Assembly: GCA_040954595.2 (NCBI GenBank)
Contig: CM082581.2
Coordinates: 7,254,001-7,318,000 of the forward strand
From: Balanoglossus misakiensis
Lineage: Eukaryota; Hemichordata
Length of the DNA stretch: 64,000 nucleotides
Reading direction: 5' to 3'
Shown: positions 35,612 to 48,500 of the stretch, one piece after another
Layout of the letters: each line of letters begins with the position of its first letter
Position numbering within the stretch: position 1 is the stretch's first letter
Made by a program: the position numbers and the translations under genes
Notes under the pieces: model-generated
Databases searched by the model: none
What the model was told of the DNA's origin: nothing
What the model saw: the letters and a program-made list of their open reading frames with translations, nothing else

Positions 35612-35747
35612 GTCAGGTTTTCTGCAGTCCACCACCCCATTTACACATTTGCATTCCCATTAACATTTCTATTGTTCAATTTTCACACACAACTCTTCTT
35701 TTGTTTTCCGAGGCACCTGGTCCTGCAAATATTTTCTACTTTGAATA
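35612..35747. repeat. Dispersed repeat: second copy of the foldback-element loop
   Basis: About 136 bp is nearly identical to 10061-10194, including TCTGCAGTCCACCACCCCAT and CCGAGGCACCTGGTCCTGCA. It is in the same orientation but lacks the 101-bp arms. It shows that the loop is itself a dispersed repeat or that this copy lost its arms. Confidence 0.85.
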
Positions 35748-38700
35748 TACTTCCGCATCTTAGTCAGACGAGATCGCTGGTGGCGCAATAACATGGCAGG
35801 AACCAGCTGGTAATCTCAAACATCCCTTAGACCAACCTCCAGTTTACTTCGCAACAAAATTTAACTGTACATGTAGGTACGATAATGAGAATGGATTCTC
35901 CACAACACCAGAGTGTCAATCAACTTTGACCACGATAGTTGTCTCGTCGGGGTTCAAGCGACGAGACCGTTCACTCCACCGTGGTAATTTCGCTTCTACA
36001 TGCCGACCTAAACGTTTACCATTTCCCATGGCACGACGAAACCTATAAATAATACAAACCGATCAAAGGCGCCGAATTGGACCCACAAGAATTCAGTTTC
36101 GTCTGATAAGGCATGGAACATGCAGAATGATGATGACAACGTGTAAGGGCAAAGGTCGAAGGTCAGCCCAGTTTAAACGTACGATCTAACGCAAGGACGG
36201 CACACATCCCAGATTTCCGTGATTGAAAAAAAGTGCGATATTTATCAAAATGTGCAAGCAATCACTGTAAACATCAAACGAAGATAATAGCTTTCATCTT
36301 CTTTCTTTGAAGGCGATAAGACCGACATGAATGTAGATTGGTTGCGTCATCTTTAACGACCTAAAGGGACCGTCGACTATCAAATCTGCCCCTACGAAAA
36401 TAGCATCCATGTAGTTTGCATGATTTCATCCATTTGCTTATTTTGAGGAGTGTAAGGGCTCTGCTGGGGGTTCACAAGCTTCGGAGAGAAACTCTGCCCT
36501 CTATATCTAAGTTGTTCCTGGGAAGTCAAGTAAAATAGTCTAACGCTGGCCGCGGTACATGAAAAACACAACACAACACAACACAACACTCAATCTGGTA
36601 TATTTCCCTCTCATCTTTATAATTTTGGAACAGATTTGGTGTGTGCCCAGCTCACCAATATAAACAACATTAACGGTGTCATTTCTGTTTTCAACATCGC
36701 TAACCACAAAATATGTTTCGGATATAATATACATTCTGACCAACCTGGCTTACCGAGTGTTAAATAATCGACGGCCCCTAAATCAAGCCTAATCAAAATA
36801 AATGGCAACATTCAATATTATCTGGCGAATATCACACGTCGAATGGTTTTTTTACCGAACCGTCTTCGCCCACCCACTTCTAAGCGTTGATGCAGACACT
36901 TATTCTGGTAGAGCATCTGTCTACCTTTCGATGGAAATGACAATAAAAGAATGATCCAATCTCCCGTGACAAAGAAAAAAATACCTGTCTTGCAAAACGT
37001 CCCTAGAGTTAATATATTGTGGACACAACTCTCAACGTAAATAATCGGCTGATGGTAATATACTACACAAAGCCATGTCGTCCCTAGCCATATGTGTTCG
37101 TTATGATTTACGGAATCCCGCCACTTTGCAGTATTATCGGTTTTATTTGCGCATAGCGTCAAAACCAGACATGTCATAAGGCCAGCAACAGACGCCATAT
37201 TGTGGCGTCTGCACACGTTGCTCACTTCAAAGAACTGTGGTGTGATGTTTAATTTGTTTCACTAAATCAAGTATTGCTTGCGTAATAATTCCCGGGAAGC
37301 AGTGTCCTTCAGGATTTACAGAGTTTACCTTATCAGAGGTTGCTTACAAACAGCTCCAGCCATCGACATGCGCAGAACGTCTGAAAGTGACCCGGGACTT
37401 TCACCTTCCAAGCTGTAAAACAAATTGGCACATTTGATCGTCGTGTGCGCATTACAGTTAACCGATCAGCTCGAGACGAGACGAGATGAGACGAGAAAGA
37501 AAATTCTGTGGAATGAGTGATTGCACAGGAAATCATTCTACAAAACAGTCTCTCAGCAAAATTAAATATTAATTTTTCTATCACTGAGCGATATCTACAG
37601 CATCAAATGTGGAACCCAACACAATTTAGATGTACACCTAACAAAATTCCACGGAACGAGACACTAAATGGCTCCACCCTATTACTAAGACTACTAGAAA
37701 ATTCCAGTCTCCCCATTCCCGCGTTTATATCTTCACTTCCGACATCTACATGTACCATCTTCTCTTCTCGTCTTGTCAGAGACGGTCCCGTTTCACTTCC
37801 TATCATCAACGTTTGCTAAAAAGGTTTCGTGCACCACAGAGATAGCTTGAGAGGAGGTAATACAATCACTACGCTTTAACTTCTAGGCATGTCTTCACCG
37901 CAGGGTACCCGCTATCCGTGGACACACTTCCGTTTTTATTCGGAATATCAGATTAACGCGGATGTGAAAAAGGGTGACTCTCTTTCAACAGCCCAAGTGG
38001 TCGCGAAAAGCTATTTAAAAACTTTAGGCGGCTATCATTACTGTGTAGTGCTCTTGCAAGATAAAACGCTGCAATTGGATTATTTGCGTAATCCTCCTTA
38101 ATTTGTGTAGAATAGTGGTGAGTGTATACAGAGGAAGATGTTTTCCACTAGTATCAAAGAAACCAAAACTTTTTAAGGAGGAGGCGTCATCCGGGGTATC
38201 CGAATTCTTATATGGAGAATGAAATGTTCGGATTGCGACGTTTTGGTTAGGGTAATCAGCGTTGATACAAGATACACAAATAAACACAGGATAAGTCTCC
38301 AAGTTAGAATTTCTACGACGTGTTGCACCAAGAATTTTCTCTGCCTTCCATCTGTCAGCGGGTGTGAAAAAGTGCAACGTACCCCGATAATTTTCTGGCA
38401 TTCAAAGGACCGCAGACTGTGCGCCATCTGATAGTGTGAGCGTGCTCTAGTTCTGCAATAGGGGCACGGTCAGATCATGCATGTGATGTGACTTTGTCGT
38501 TGCAGTGGTCATGCGCTGGTCAAGCAGAATGGCACTTGACCGGAATGTGACCCACTTGGTCCTTGTTTAAGTAAAGATGACACTGTTATAACAATAAGGC
38601 ACACTCGTAATAGTATAAAGGACTGCAATTCAAGCATAAGTTGTAGCCTACATGTTATCTTTAATTCTTGAAAACGGCATACTCTGTTCATGTTACAATA

Positions 38701-41700
38701 ATTTTACTTTAAAGTGCCGCAACAAGGGCGAGTATATAAAATATATAATCCCGACTCATAATGTTATTCTTCATAACATGGCGCCATAAGGTACTAAATC
38801 CTATTTTTACCGCCTGAAAAGGTAATGGGTACGTACGTAAACCAAACACATTTAGCGGGTCATCGAATAAAACAGCTCCTGCGGGGGAATGCGTGGCAGT
38901 CCCGTTCGACAATACCCATTCGAACGTCACTAATTAACGAGAGTTGTCATTTAAAACTTAAACTCACAGTCATTCTTTTAACATTTAAAGGGAGAGATCG
39001 TATTTCATTTAATCTGAAAGCTGCCCTGGGGGACGGTGGGACGAGGGCCGCCATGTTGAAACATTTTTCATAAAATCTGCCTCTTGGGAGACATATAGCA
39101 TGGCAAGGTTGACCTCGATTTTTTTCAGGGATGAATCATTGTTTAAAGACGTACAGTGCCCTGTGGGGAGCATGTCTCTAGGATGAGAAGCCTGCTATCT
39201 AGAACACAATTAAGCGATCTACAAGTTATTAATAGCGCGGGGAAAAGTGACAGTTCTGGGCAATATTCGGATCAGAGAAAGTCGTCTTTTGTCATGTTCC
39301 CAAAAACCATGTCGCGGGATAAACCCAAAAGAATAAGGCACTGCAAACGAACCATTTGATTTTATTTTCAACTCGCTACGCAATGGGTGGTATGGTGATT
39401 GTATAGAAACATATATTCAAATTAAATAGGTATCAATGCGTTTTGATAATAAATGTGACTTACGGTGATTTCAATATGATCATAGGAAGTCTATAAAATC
39501 GATAACGTCGCAAGACAACTTCTGACACAGAACCAAACAACCTGCAGTTAACAAAATTCTCGGTTGGGTATCTTCAAAACCGGGTATGATACAACAAAAG
39601 GACATGTTGTTGGCTTGCGCATTCTCAGGTGCCGTACAAATGTACATGTAATTCAACAGGGATATGGCTTTTGGGGGAGCTTCGATTAAATATTGCCTGA
39701 CCAAAGGAGATCTACAGAATGAACATGTTGACGAGAAAACAAAACGAGAGGTCATGACCTTCACAAATACAGAAACTTGACACCGGGAGTAATCACGCAC
39801 GAACCTCTTCCAGCGGTCGGATATTTCATCAGTCATTCCAATATCTTTGAGTTGAGCTCGGAGGAGTTGGGACTTGTTGACAGGAAAACTAATATTGGGT
39901 TCCATTATCATTTTGATTAAACGACACAAAGGCCATGGACAAAAAAAAACATTATGTCAGGGTGTGTGGGAGTGCTTGCTGATCATGAACAGACTAGCAA
40001 AGACATCTATTTCTGAAATCGCTAAAACGCTACGAAACAAACGACACGAGAAGATAGGATTCTCAATGTGGTGTGGCTCCAGCATCTTTAAATTTGAGTG
40101 ACCGCTGAAGAGATTTTAAAAATTTAGCCTTCAATTTATCTTAATCACTGTTGTAGTAAAGATGGAGAAGAACCATTTTAATGTTAGTAACAAAAAAGTC
40201 ACAGGCAAACGTTTTCATACACCCTACAAATCGATGGAGAAGTCGGCCATTTTGAATTTGAACCGCGGGAAATTGGTAAGTCGTTCTATAGAACCCAAAC
40301 TGTAGAGCAACTCTTTTTTCTTAATTTCGAAAACAGCTCATGCGTTCCTCAATCGGTGTTTGCGTGGGCGCGCAGAATCTGGAAAAATTTGCGCACCACT
40401 TTATAACGTCCGGATATCATAAGTAATATTGCTGTGATGCCTTTGCGAACAAACGTTGATAAATGTTTCTGTCAGTTCATTCATGTTGCAAGTTCACAAT
40501 TTACCCTGGATTCTGCGACCCGGGAATTCCACTTATAATAAATTACTTATGCTTTTTTTCTTAGATTACCTTGTAGCTATTGTCTCCTGCACTTTCCTTC
40601 ATTACCCCTCCCCCTGGAAGACACGCCCCAAGAAACGCAACAGGAGATTTCCTTAAAAGGCTTTTGTGGGACTATATTTAGCACGATAATGGCGTTGATA
40701 ATAAAACAGATGTATTCGATCCCTTCTGCAATATTCAAGATTGTTTATGCAACTTCAGAAATCTGTGCGATGCCGAGGCATATTACAGAAACGACTTTTA
40801 ACAAGCATCTTGGCAACTGTGAGTGGGCGTAGCGCGGCGAGCTTATTTATTTACTGCTGCATGGTGCTGCTCGGGAAGGAATAATATAATAACATATACG
40901 TATGGCTTGAGGAAGAACAGGAATACATGGAAAATCCTTGGATTTCTTAGGCGAAACTCCGTCATAGGAAGTATACGAAGCTAAACACGAAACCGGGGGA
41001 TAATTTTTCACAGAGAGAGGAAATTACCCGAAAAAGTGAAAACAAATACAGCAGCACGCCAGTAGTGAGACATCCGATAACTCCTTACCTGCCGCTACTA
41101 TCCGCGAGCCAATAGTTTGATATTTCTTTGATTTTCCCGCCCTAATTATTGTCTCGTGGGGCGGAACACAGACTAGCTCAAGGTAGCTGTTAGGATCGTA
41201 ATTTTCAGTCGCGAATCGCCGATATGTATATTTGAAGGACAACAGTCTGGGTGTAACACATTCCCGAATTTCCGCATTGCCTGGAAATTCGTGTCTCCGC
41301 AGAAATGCTTTTATTTTTACAAAGATTTGGCAACTTTTAGTCCCTCGTGATACTCTCGTAGCGCACACTGATTGGTCGGCGATAATCCGGCTTTATTAAA
41401 CACTTTTTTATCAAAATGAGACAAGCTTTCGGGTTACGCGTCTTTAATAGCCTGTATTTTGTATCAGGGAGAACTTATTGGCCTGTTTGTTTCATCTCTC
41501 GTACCACGCTTTGTCCGAGATTTCTGATTCTACGCGAGTTGGCGATCAAGGCGAACATACACAAGTCTGGCCGGAACCGGACATGCGCATTCTAGCTCAC
41601 CTCACCGTGCAATATCACCTGTACCTTTTACATTGAATACGCATACGCGCCATTTCCATGGTGAAGATTCTCCGAGGCGGTTTCGACCTCATTTATATTT

Positions 41701-44700
41701 CAGTGTTGCGCGCGGAATATCACCTTGCTTCCACAGTGTCCAATATATATTTATGTGCCTCCGCCCGATTAGACGCCCTCAAGAACCCAGCGGCTCGGCA
41801 GAAATCGTAAAGTAAGTAAATCATCGAAGTGTAATAAACGCTTCGATAATTTGTTGAATCGAATACAAGCGCCGCACAGTTTAAGTAATCATATATTAGT
41901 TTGAAGACATACGGTATGTGCGAAAAATCTCAATTATTCATATAGTCGAACGAGTTGTACCTGCCGACGATATAGTCGGCTGTAATATAAAAACTCTGAT
42001 TTAGTTAAACACGTCAGTGGAAAGTTCTATGTTTTATTTAGCGAGAAAGCCTTGGCATTCATTTATTGCCTAGCGTTGCTCAACGTGATATTGCGTATGG
42101 GTGGCATGAAGCTGGTCAGATTTAATTTAACCCGTACAAGATTGTTGAAAATCGCCTCGTTTGTGAGCAGTAACTTTAGGGATGGCTTTTCCGGAGAAGA
42201 ATCGGCAAGTATATTTTCCAATTTTTTTTCACAGACGTCCAGTGCATTTAAGTGTTCAAATCACAAGCCGAAATCCCTATAGGTGTGTAACTATACGCGT
42301 GAGCAAAAACAACCCTTACAATTCCACGCGAGATATTGGCGACTTATTCAGCCATGCATCGTAACTCTGACAGCATCGTGTTTTCACTGAAAACGCCCAA
42401 CTCAAATCTTGCACACTCTCATTCATGCCGGCGTTTGTAATCACTTTCGCATTCCTTTTACCACTTGGAAGTATTCATGTGAGAGAATAGGAAGATTAAA
42501 TGGCCTTATAAACCTGTCACCAAATCTTGGGTGTCACATTCGCGCGAGCATAATCAGATTTTAATTGCCTATGGCGACAACGGTATGCCTTTGGAGGAAT
42601 AGCGTTGGGCTCTCTTACATTGGGGTACACGAAATATCGTTTCCTTCAAAGTCCTTGATTAATAACATCATCGCCAATTAATACAAGCTGAAAGTGTCAT
42701 CATTCATGAAAATGTTCTGTTCGGGTGAAACATGCTGGTATGCATAAAAGAGCGTGGCATATACATGTACATTCATTTTGTATGTGTCGCTCACAGAATC
42801 TTGCATTCACAAACGGATAAATCTAATTCTCGTACTAGAATTTCACGAACATATGATATATCACTAAGCCGGTCAGTGTGATCACGGAAAAAAACGCGCG
42901 CCTCGGACTTAGTCGGAGTCAGTTTACAGTCTGCCCAAATCGAGTATCCAGAATTTATCACCGCGTACACGCCTTTTCGTAAAGCTGACGTAAATAATTT
43001 GTTTCATTGGTTGACGATTCGCCTGAGCGTTTAGAGCACTTCTGTGTGGTACGCACACACTGTGGCACACACAGACAAAAGAGTCATTTTTCCTAAAGAG
43101 ATAGCTCATGTTGCATCCGAACAACAGAGTGTGGCATCTCACGCGTAGATTGCGCCTTATCTTGAACGAAATGACATCACAAATGAGCAATCCATATCTA
43201 TACTTATTTGCCGGAATAGCGAAAATCACGCACGCGGTCTAGAGTTTAGAGACGAGTTGCCATGTCGTCTGCAATTTGTAATGTGTCTCGGAAAATTGGG
43301 TAAAATATTAGGTTTTGAGGTTACAAGGTTTCAGAAGCTTCATAGTAAGCCTTCACTGGAAGAGGGATAGGGTTCACTGCTAAGGACAAATTAAGATACG
43401 ACGAAAGGATATCAGGTCCGCCACTCAAGACAATACATGCAATCATTTTCTACTGAGTCACTGTAGGTACATTTCAATGGCCGGCATTAAAACATTGTAT
43501 CACATACATGTCGGTATGTCCACGGTCCACGGATGAAGAGTGCCCTCTTATACACATAAATTGTAAGGTTTTCTGGGTGATCATCGGTCTGTAACTATGA
43601 CAACGGGAGACACTGGTCGACTGAAAGGATATTTCAAGTCGATCGGATTTGTGATAAATACTGAAATTATTTCACAAACTGGACTTCTGTGTCTAAAAGT
43701 GGGTGATTATGATGTGTATATAGTGAAGAACATCTGTCATTAAAGAAAAGGGGGAGAAAATATGTGCGTTGCGAAACTGTGCTCGAGCACGAATTGAATG
43801 GGAAGTCCCTCTGTAGGAGATTCGTATTACACGTATCTGACTTTCCTACAATAATTCAATAAAGAGCCTGTTATGGAAACGTTCCATTTCTTCAGAATTT
43901 GATGCACTCCAGCCATAAATCAATACTAAACTCTTTAATGTCAAGCTTAGGATATACGTGTACCATGTATACACATTTTTACTGTTTCGCTTCTCGTCGA
44001 GCTCGTGAGGGGCTCTTCAAACGAGAGCTGTCCAACTGGCAAACATCTTGCCACCCACCCGCCCGTCACCCAACGACTGCACTGTAACATCCCCGGATGT
44101 AATTTACAAATGGCGTCAATATGCGCCAATACATTTCAGTGCTCGACTTCGCATTTTGACATTTTAGGAAAAGTTATTAAAAGAAGTATGTGCGTGCATT
44201 ATAAGAGGGTCGTCACAAGGGACTAACATGTACAGCGTATAACGGCAGCCGTTTGCAGTCCGACGAACGTCACGTGACACAGAGAATATCACGATCGAAA
44301 TGCCGACAGAGTCAGTGCATTCGAGGTGACTACTAGCCTAAGTGCGGTTATTTAAACCTGCACAAAGAAAGGTTACGTCTATGTGAACTTGGCTTCTGTA
44401 ATTCAACGAGAAGTTCGCCCGAAGAGAGATACGACGATGTCACCCGATTATTACGGTGTCCTAAATTCACCAACATCGTCGTCAAGCACTTTGGTTTTTT
44501 TTAACTTTGATTGTATCTGGCGAAAGTGTATCAAATTCAAATTTAGCCTGTGAGCGCTGATTGCATCCAGTCTAGAATTCTAGAATTCCTCTTTCCGGCC
44601 TCTATTGTTCCCACTGCTGAAAATAGTAAGGACGGACTCCGAGGACTAATGAGAACTTTATAGAGACGCCAACGTGATCGGTCTGCGTGATTTTACGTCT

Positions 44701-45393
44701 TTATTTGAATTGAAAAAAAAGCAAACTACATTTGTAGAACATTCCTGCTGCACTGTAAGTTGAAACCCACTGCGGCAAAGTTGTTCATTAGCTGCAGCGA
44801 ATATATACAATTTGGCTCAATCAACCTTCGGTGGATATCACGTTGATATGTATGCGAGCATTTAAGGTGATTGGCGTAAACAGGCCATGGGGAAAAAACT
44901 ACTTTTCACTCACCACCATTCATGTATATCACGAACAGCGCGTGTCAAGCTCACCATTTCCCCCCACATATTTGTCGCGAGACGAATTGCTGGAAATTAA
45001 CGCGTTTCATAGCCGCTATCATTGACACATTCGATCATGATCTGCCCAGCGGACGTGCAAATTTAACTTTATTATAATCAATAAAATTGATTAGTTTGTG
45101 AATTGTGGAAAAAAGCAATCCGTGATTTGGGTGTCTATTTTCAACTCACGTCCCGGGTCGTGAGACTTGTCAGGTGTAACACAGACTTCCAGATTTCTGG
45201 TCACTTTAATTTTTACTCGCTCGCAATTTTACTTTTCTCGCATGACCTTATGACCTCAGAACTCGCTGGAATGTGAGCATTTAGAATGAACGCGTTTTCT
45301 ACAAAGACCAACATATCGCATTATGCACACGGCAGGTATTTCATTTATATTACAGTAAAACTCTTTCGACAAGACAAGACTCAGGTTTTCATT

Positions 45394-45407
45394 GTTACCT
45401 TGGTAAC
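45394..45407. promoter_or_regulatory. RFX X-box palindrome (perfect dyad)
   Basis: GTTACC-TT-GGTAAC has a perfect dyad in its half-sites and fits the RFX X-box pattern with a 2-nt spacer. Confidence 0.45.
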
Positions 45408-45469
45408 GAACATGCAACGTCACGGTAGTTCGTTGGCAACGACGTAACAGTTAACCTTCATTCGTGCGT

Positions 45470-45470
<1 letters not shown>

Positions 45471-45505
<35 letters not shown>

Positions 45506-45520
45506 TTTTTCTTTCTTTCC
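45471..45520. repeat. (CTTT)n microsatellite
   Basis: About twelve CTTT units with one expanded T run; on the minus strand it reads as a Lys/Glu/Arg repeat that should not be taken as coding. Confidence 0.92.
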
Positions 45521-48500
45521 TTGCTTGTCTGTTGCTTTCTTAATGTTATTATTTTTAATGCCTTCAAAACACCACAGCGTACGATTACCAATGGGGCCAT
45601 ATGAAAACGTAAAAACGACAAGCGGACATGAATTATTAGCCTTACATGCAAGTGACAACCGTGAAGAAAGTAATAAGCACGAAAATAACATTCCCCAAAT
45701 TTACAATTTGCTTTAGCCTAGGCATGACATTCCATGTTAGTGCATATATAGTTCTCTCTGGGTGTATAAATCGTCATCGGTTTGAAAGGGGTGATTCTGC
45801 TCAGGCAATACAACTGAACTTTCCGGCATGTGTGACTCGTAGGCGAGGGAGCGGGGGGCTTAATCAGGAATCTCCTATTCTATCGAGAATCATGTGAACC
45901 ATCTTTCAGTACACGCGGTCATCTGAAATTCGTTATCACCACAAAGCCAGCATGAAAGGATTTCTGACCCTAGCTGTCGCCACTTCACATGTTCAAAATG
46001 ATTGCCCTGTCTCCGATGGGAGTAAGACAGGCGTTAATACTGTGAACGACGCGGGATAACAAACGTGTTTCATCTGCCTTTTATTCAATAGTGCGGCCCT
46101 TTTCGCGTAGGAGACGACAACCCTTCTTGTGAGTGTGTAAACTGATTATTCTGTGTGCAGAAAGGCGAGCAATTATAAGCCATGCCATTTGAGTTTTTTG
46201 AAAAGTACCACTCTGACGCCTGGATAACTGTTAACAGAACGCGAAATGTCGCCAGGTAACGACCCCGGCTCGCATTTTCCGTTGCGCTTTCTGGTTGTGA
46301 CGTCGATTCGACAGAAATTCAGCTTAACTTGCCTCTAAGAGCTTTTGTTTGAGCTTTCGCCTTTCAAAAGAATGACGCTTACATGTACATAGAGAAGTTA
46401 CAGCTCCCCCTAGAGCCACGCACGAGAGTAAACATTTAACCTAAACACTACACGCCTATACTAGGTTCACACTGAGTAAAACTAGAAACGATTCACAGCC
46501 ACTATTTGCCGTTTGTAAACACAGAGGGTTAATCCTTTGAGTCGCTTTGTGTCCACACGCAAAAAGTGTAAGCATTGACCATGACTTGCCTTCAAGGTAA
46601 TCGCAGGAAAGCAGTAAAATTGGTGACAGCGTTTTCCAAATATATTTGCACTTTAGCGATAAATACATAATGGGTAAATCAGCCCGGATTTCTTCAGGAA
46701 ATGAAAGTTTCCACATTCGAATTGAACTGTCGTTACATTGAACTTTGAATTACTCATTCCACTCGAGCCATGGAAACATCTTCAAGAAAATACGAACTCC
46801 CAAACACGCACTGCTGACTCGAATACCAAATGCCTCAGGGATGCAGTCACAAGAGTGACATAATCGAGTGAAATCCAACTGAAGAGCAAAAATCAATAAT
46901 TTTGTCAAATTAAATCCGGAAAAATCAATTTACACACACGGAACTGTGGTTAGTGGTTATCTGATAGAGCCAGGACCCCCGTTTACTTGCATGTATAGAT
47001 TAGCTTTCAAGCATGTTCTCACGTGGCAACATAAAACACTGGAAAGTGGCAACGCTTTCTGATAAGGATGGGAGACTGCGTTCATTCGACAACTGGAGCT
47101 GACAGATCTCTCTGTGCAAAATGTTTCCAAACGCGTTGTTGCATACATGACATGGTGAATTTTGTGTAATGGCCATCCTCAACATTGTTGGTCATTCGAG
47201 TCGATTCGATGGTCAAAATGCGTAAGTTTTATAAGCCACTGGTTTTTTTAATGTGCATTTTTAAATGAGGGCAACCCAAAGGGCGTTCCCCCCTTTTTCC
47301 TAGACTGTTCCGGATATTTAGGACGTTGAAGTGCTCCCGGACTGCCTTGTCTGAGACAGTACCCGTAGGAAATGACGGCACTCTATTACATGCATGTAGG
47401 AACACCAGCTCGGTGTGAGCGAGCCACCGATGAATCAGATTTACTCCTGTACGCGTAGTCATGTCTGTCGGCAACTGCGTGTAAACCGATAAACCGAATA
47501 GGCGCAAAAATAAGAAACAACACGCCTTGAAAGTCTGAGAGAGTTTCCAGTGGAGCATCCAAGGGGTGGAGTGGATATATCTGAGTATTATCAGTCATAT
47601 AAGCATGATAAAGTGTGTATCAAATGTCATCGGATAGAAGTGTCCAACCTATAGTCTTTAAATTTGGCACGTTGAAACGGACCCCCGAGATACCGGGGCA
47701 GTACCACGTAGCTTTTCCTTCAGACCATTTGACTAGGTTCTTTTGTGCTGGGGACCCCTTAGCTTACTACGGGAATCGTAAAACTCAGAAACTGTATTAC
47801 GTTTATGCATAGACTATTTATTCAACTTGCAGAATTGTATCGACGGATCCAGTAAATTGTACAGGGACAGCCACTATGGACAAAATACAAGTGGACTGTA
47901 TGCACAGTAAAGAAATATTGCACAAAACACAAACACAGAGACATGAAACGGTACAAACATGACAAAAGACATTTAACAGGTGGTTATCGAACGGTTGTCC
48001 TACCCGTGAGTTCAGTAGTGACAATGTTCCGGGAAACGGGTCGCAGAATATATCAGTCTTTCCAGTTTCATCGAGAAGATGGTCGATCCGTGGCCGCACA
48101 GGATGTCTCGTATCACACTTGGTGGAAAACTCCGTCACCGTTGTAGTTTCGCCAAAAGGCCTGGCAGTCAGATTCTGGTAGGATTCCACACACAGTGCCT
48201 CAGTGCTACCCGCTGGCTGTCACGTCTGTCTCCCCCTCTAAAATGGGCCGCAGCCTTTTGTACCACCTTCCAGGTGCATTGCTGTACATATTTTCTACAA
48301 TAATTTATTCAGAATGATTGTCCACTGTTCTCCACTGTCTATTGTTTTAGTTTCTCCCCGAATTACCACCTCCGAATTATTCACGGAGACCAAGTCAGTG
48401 CAGAGATTATGTAATCCAGGGCTGGTCAACTGTCCATGCGCAGTTATTCACTCTAATGGTGTGTCATAGCAGAGTTCATTTTGTCAAAGCCGTTTGATGC

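Noticed and set aside
37889-38101. 70-codon frame starting MSSPQGTRYPWTHFRFYSEY
   Set aside because: It looks protein-like at first sight but has no family match I know, no splice context and a length expected by chance.
45451-45651. Minus-strand Lys/Glu/Arg-repeat peptide
   Set aside because: It is the translation of the CTTT microsatellite.
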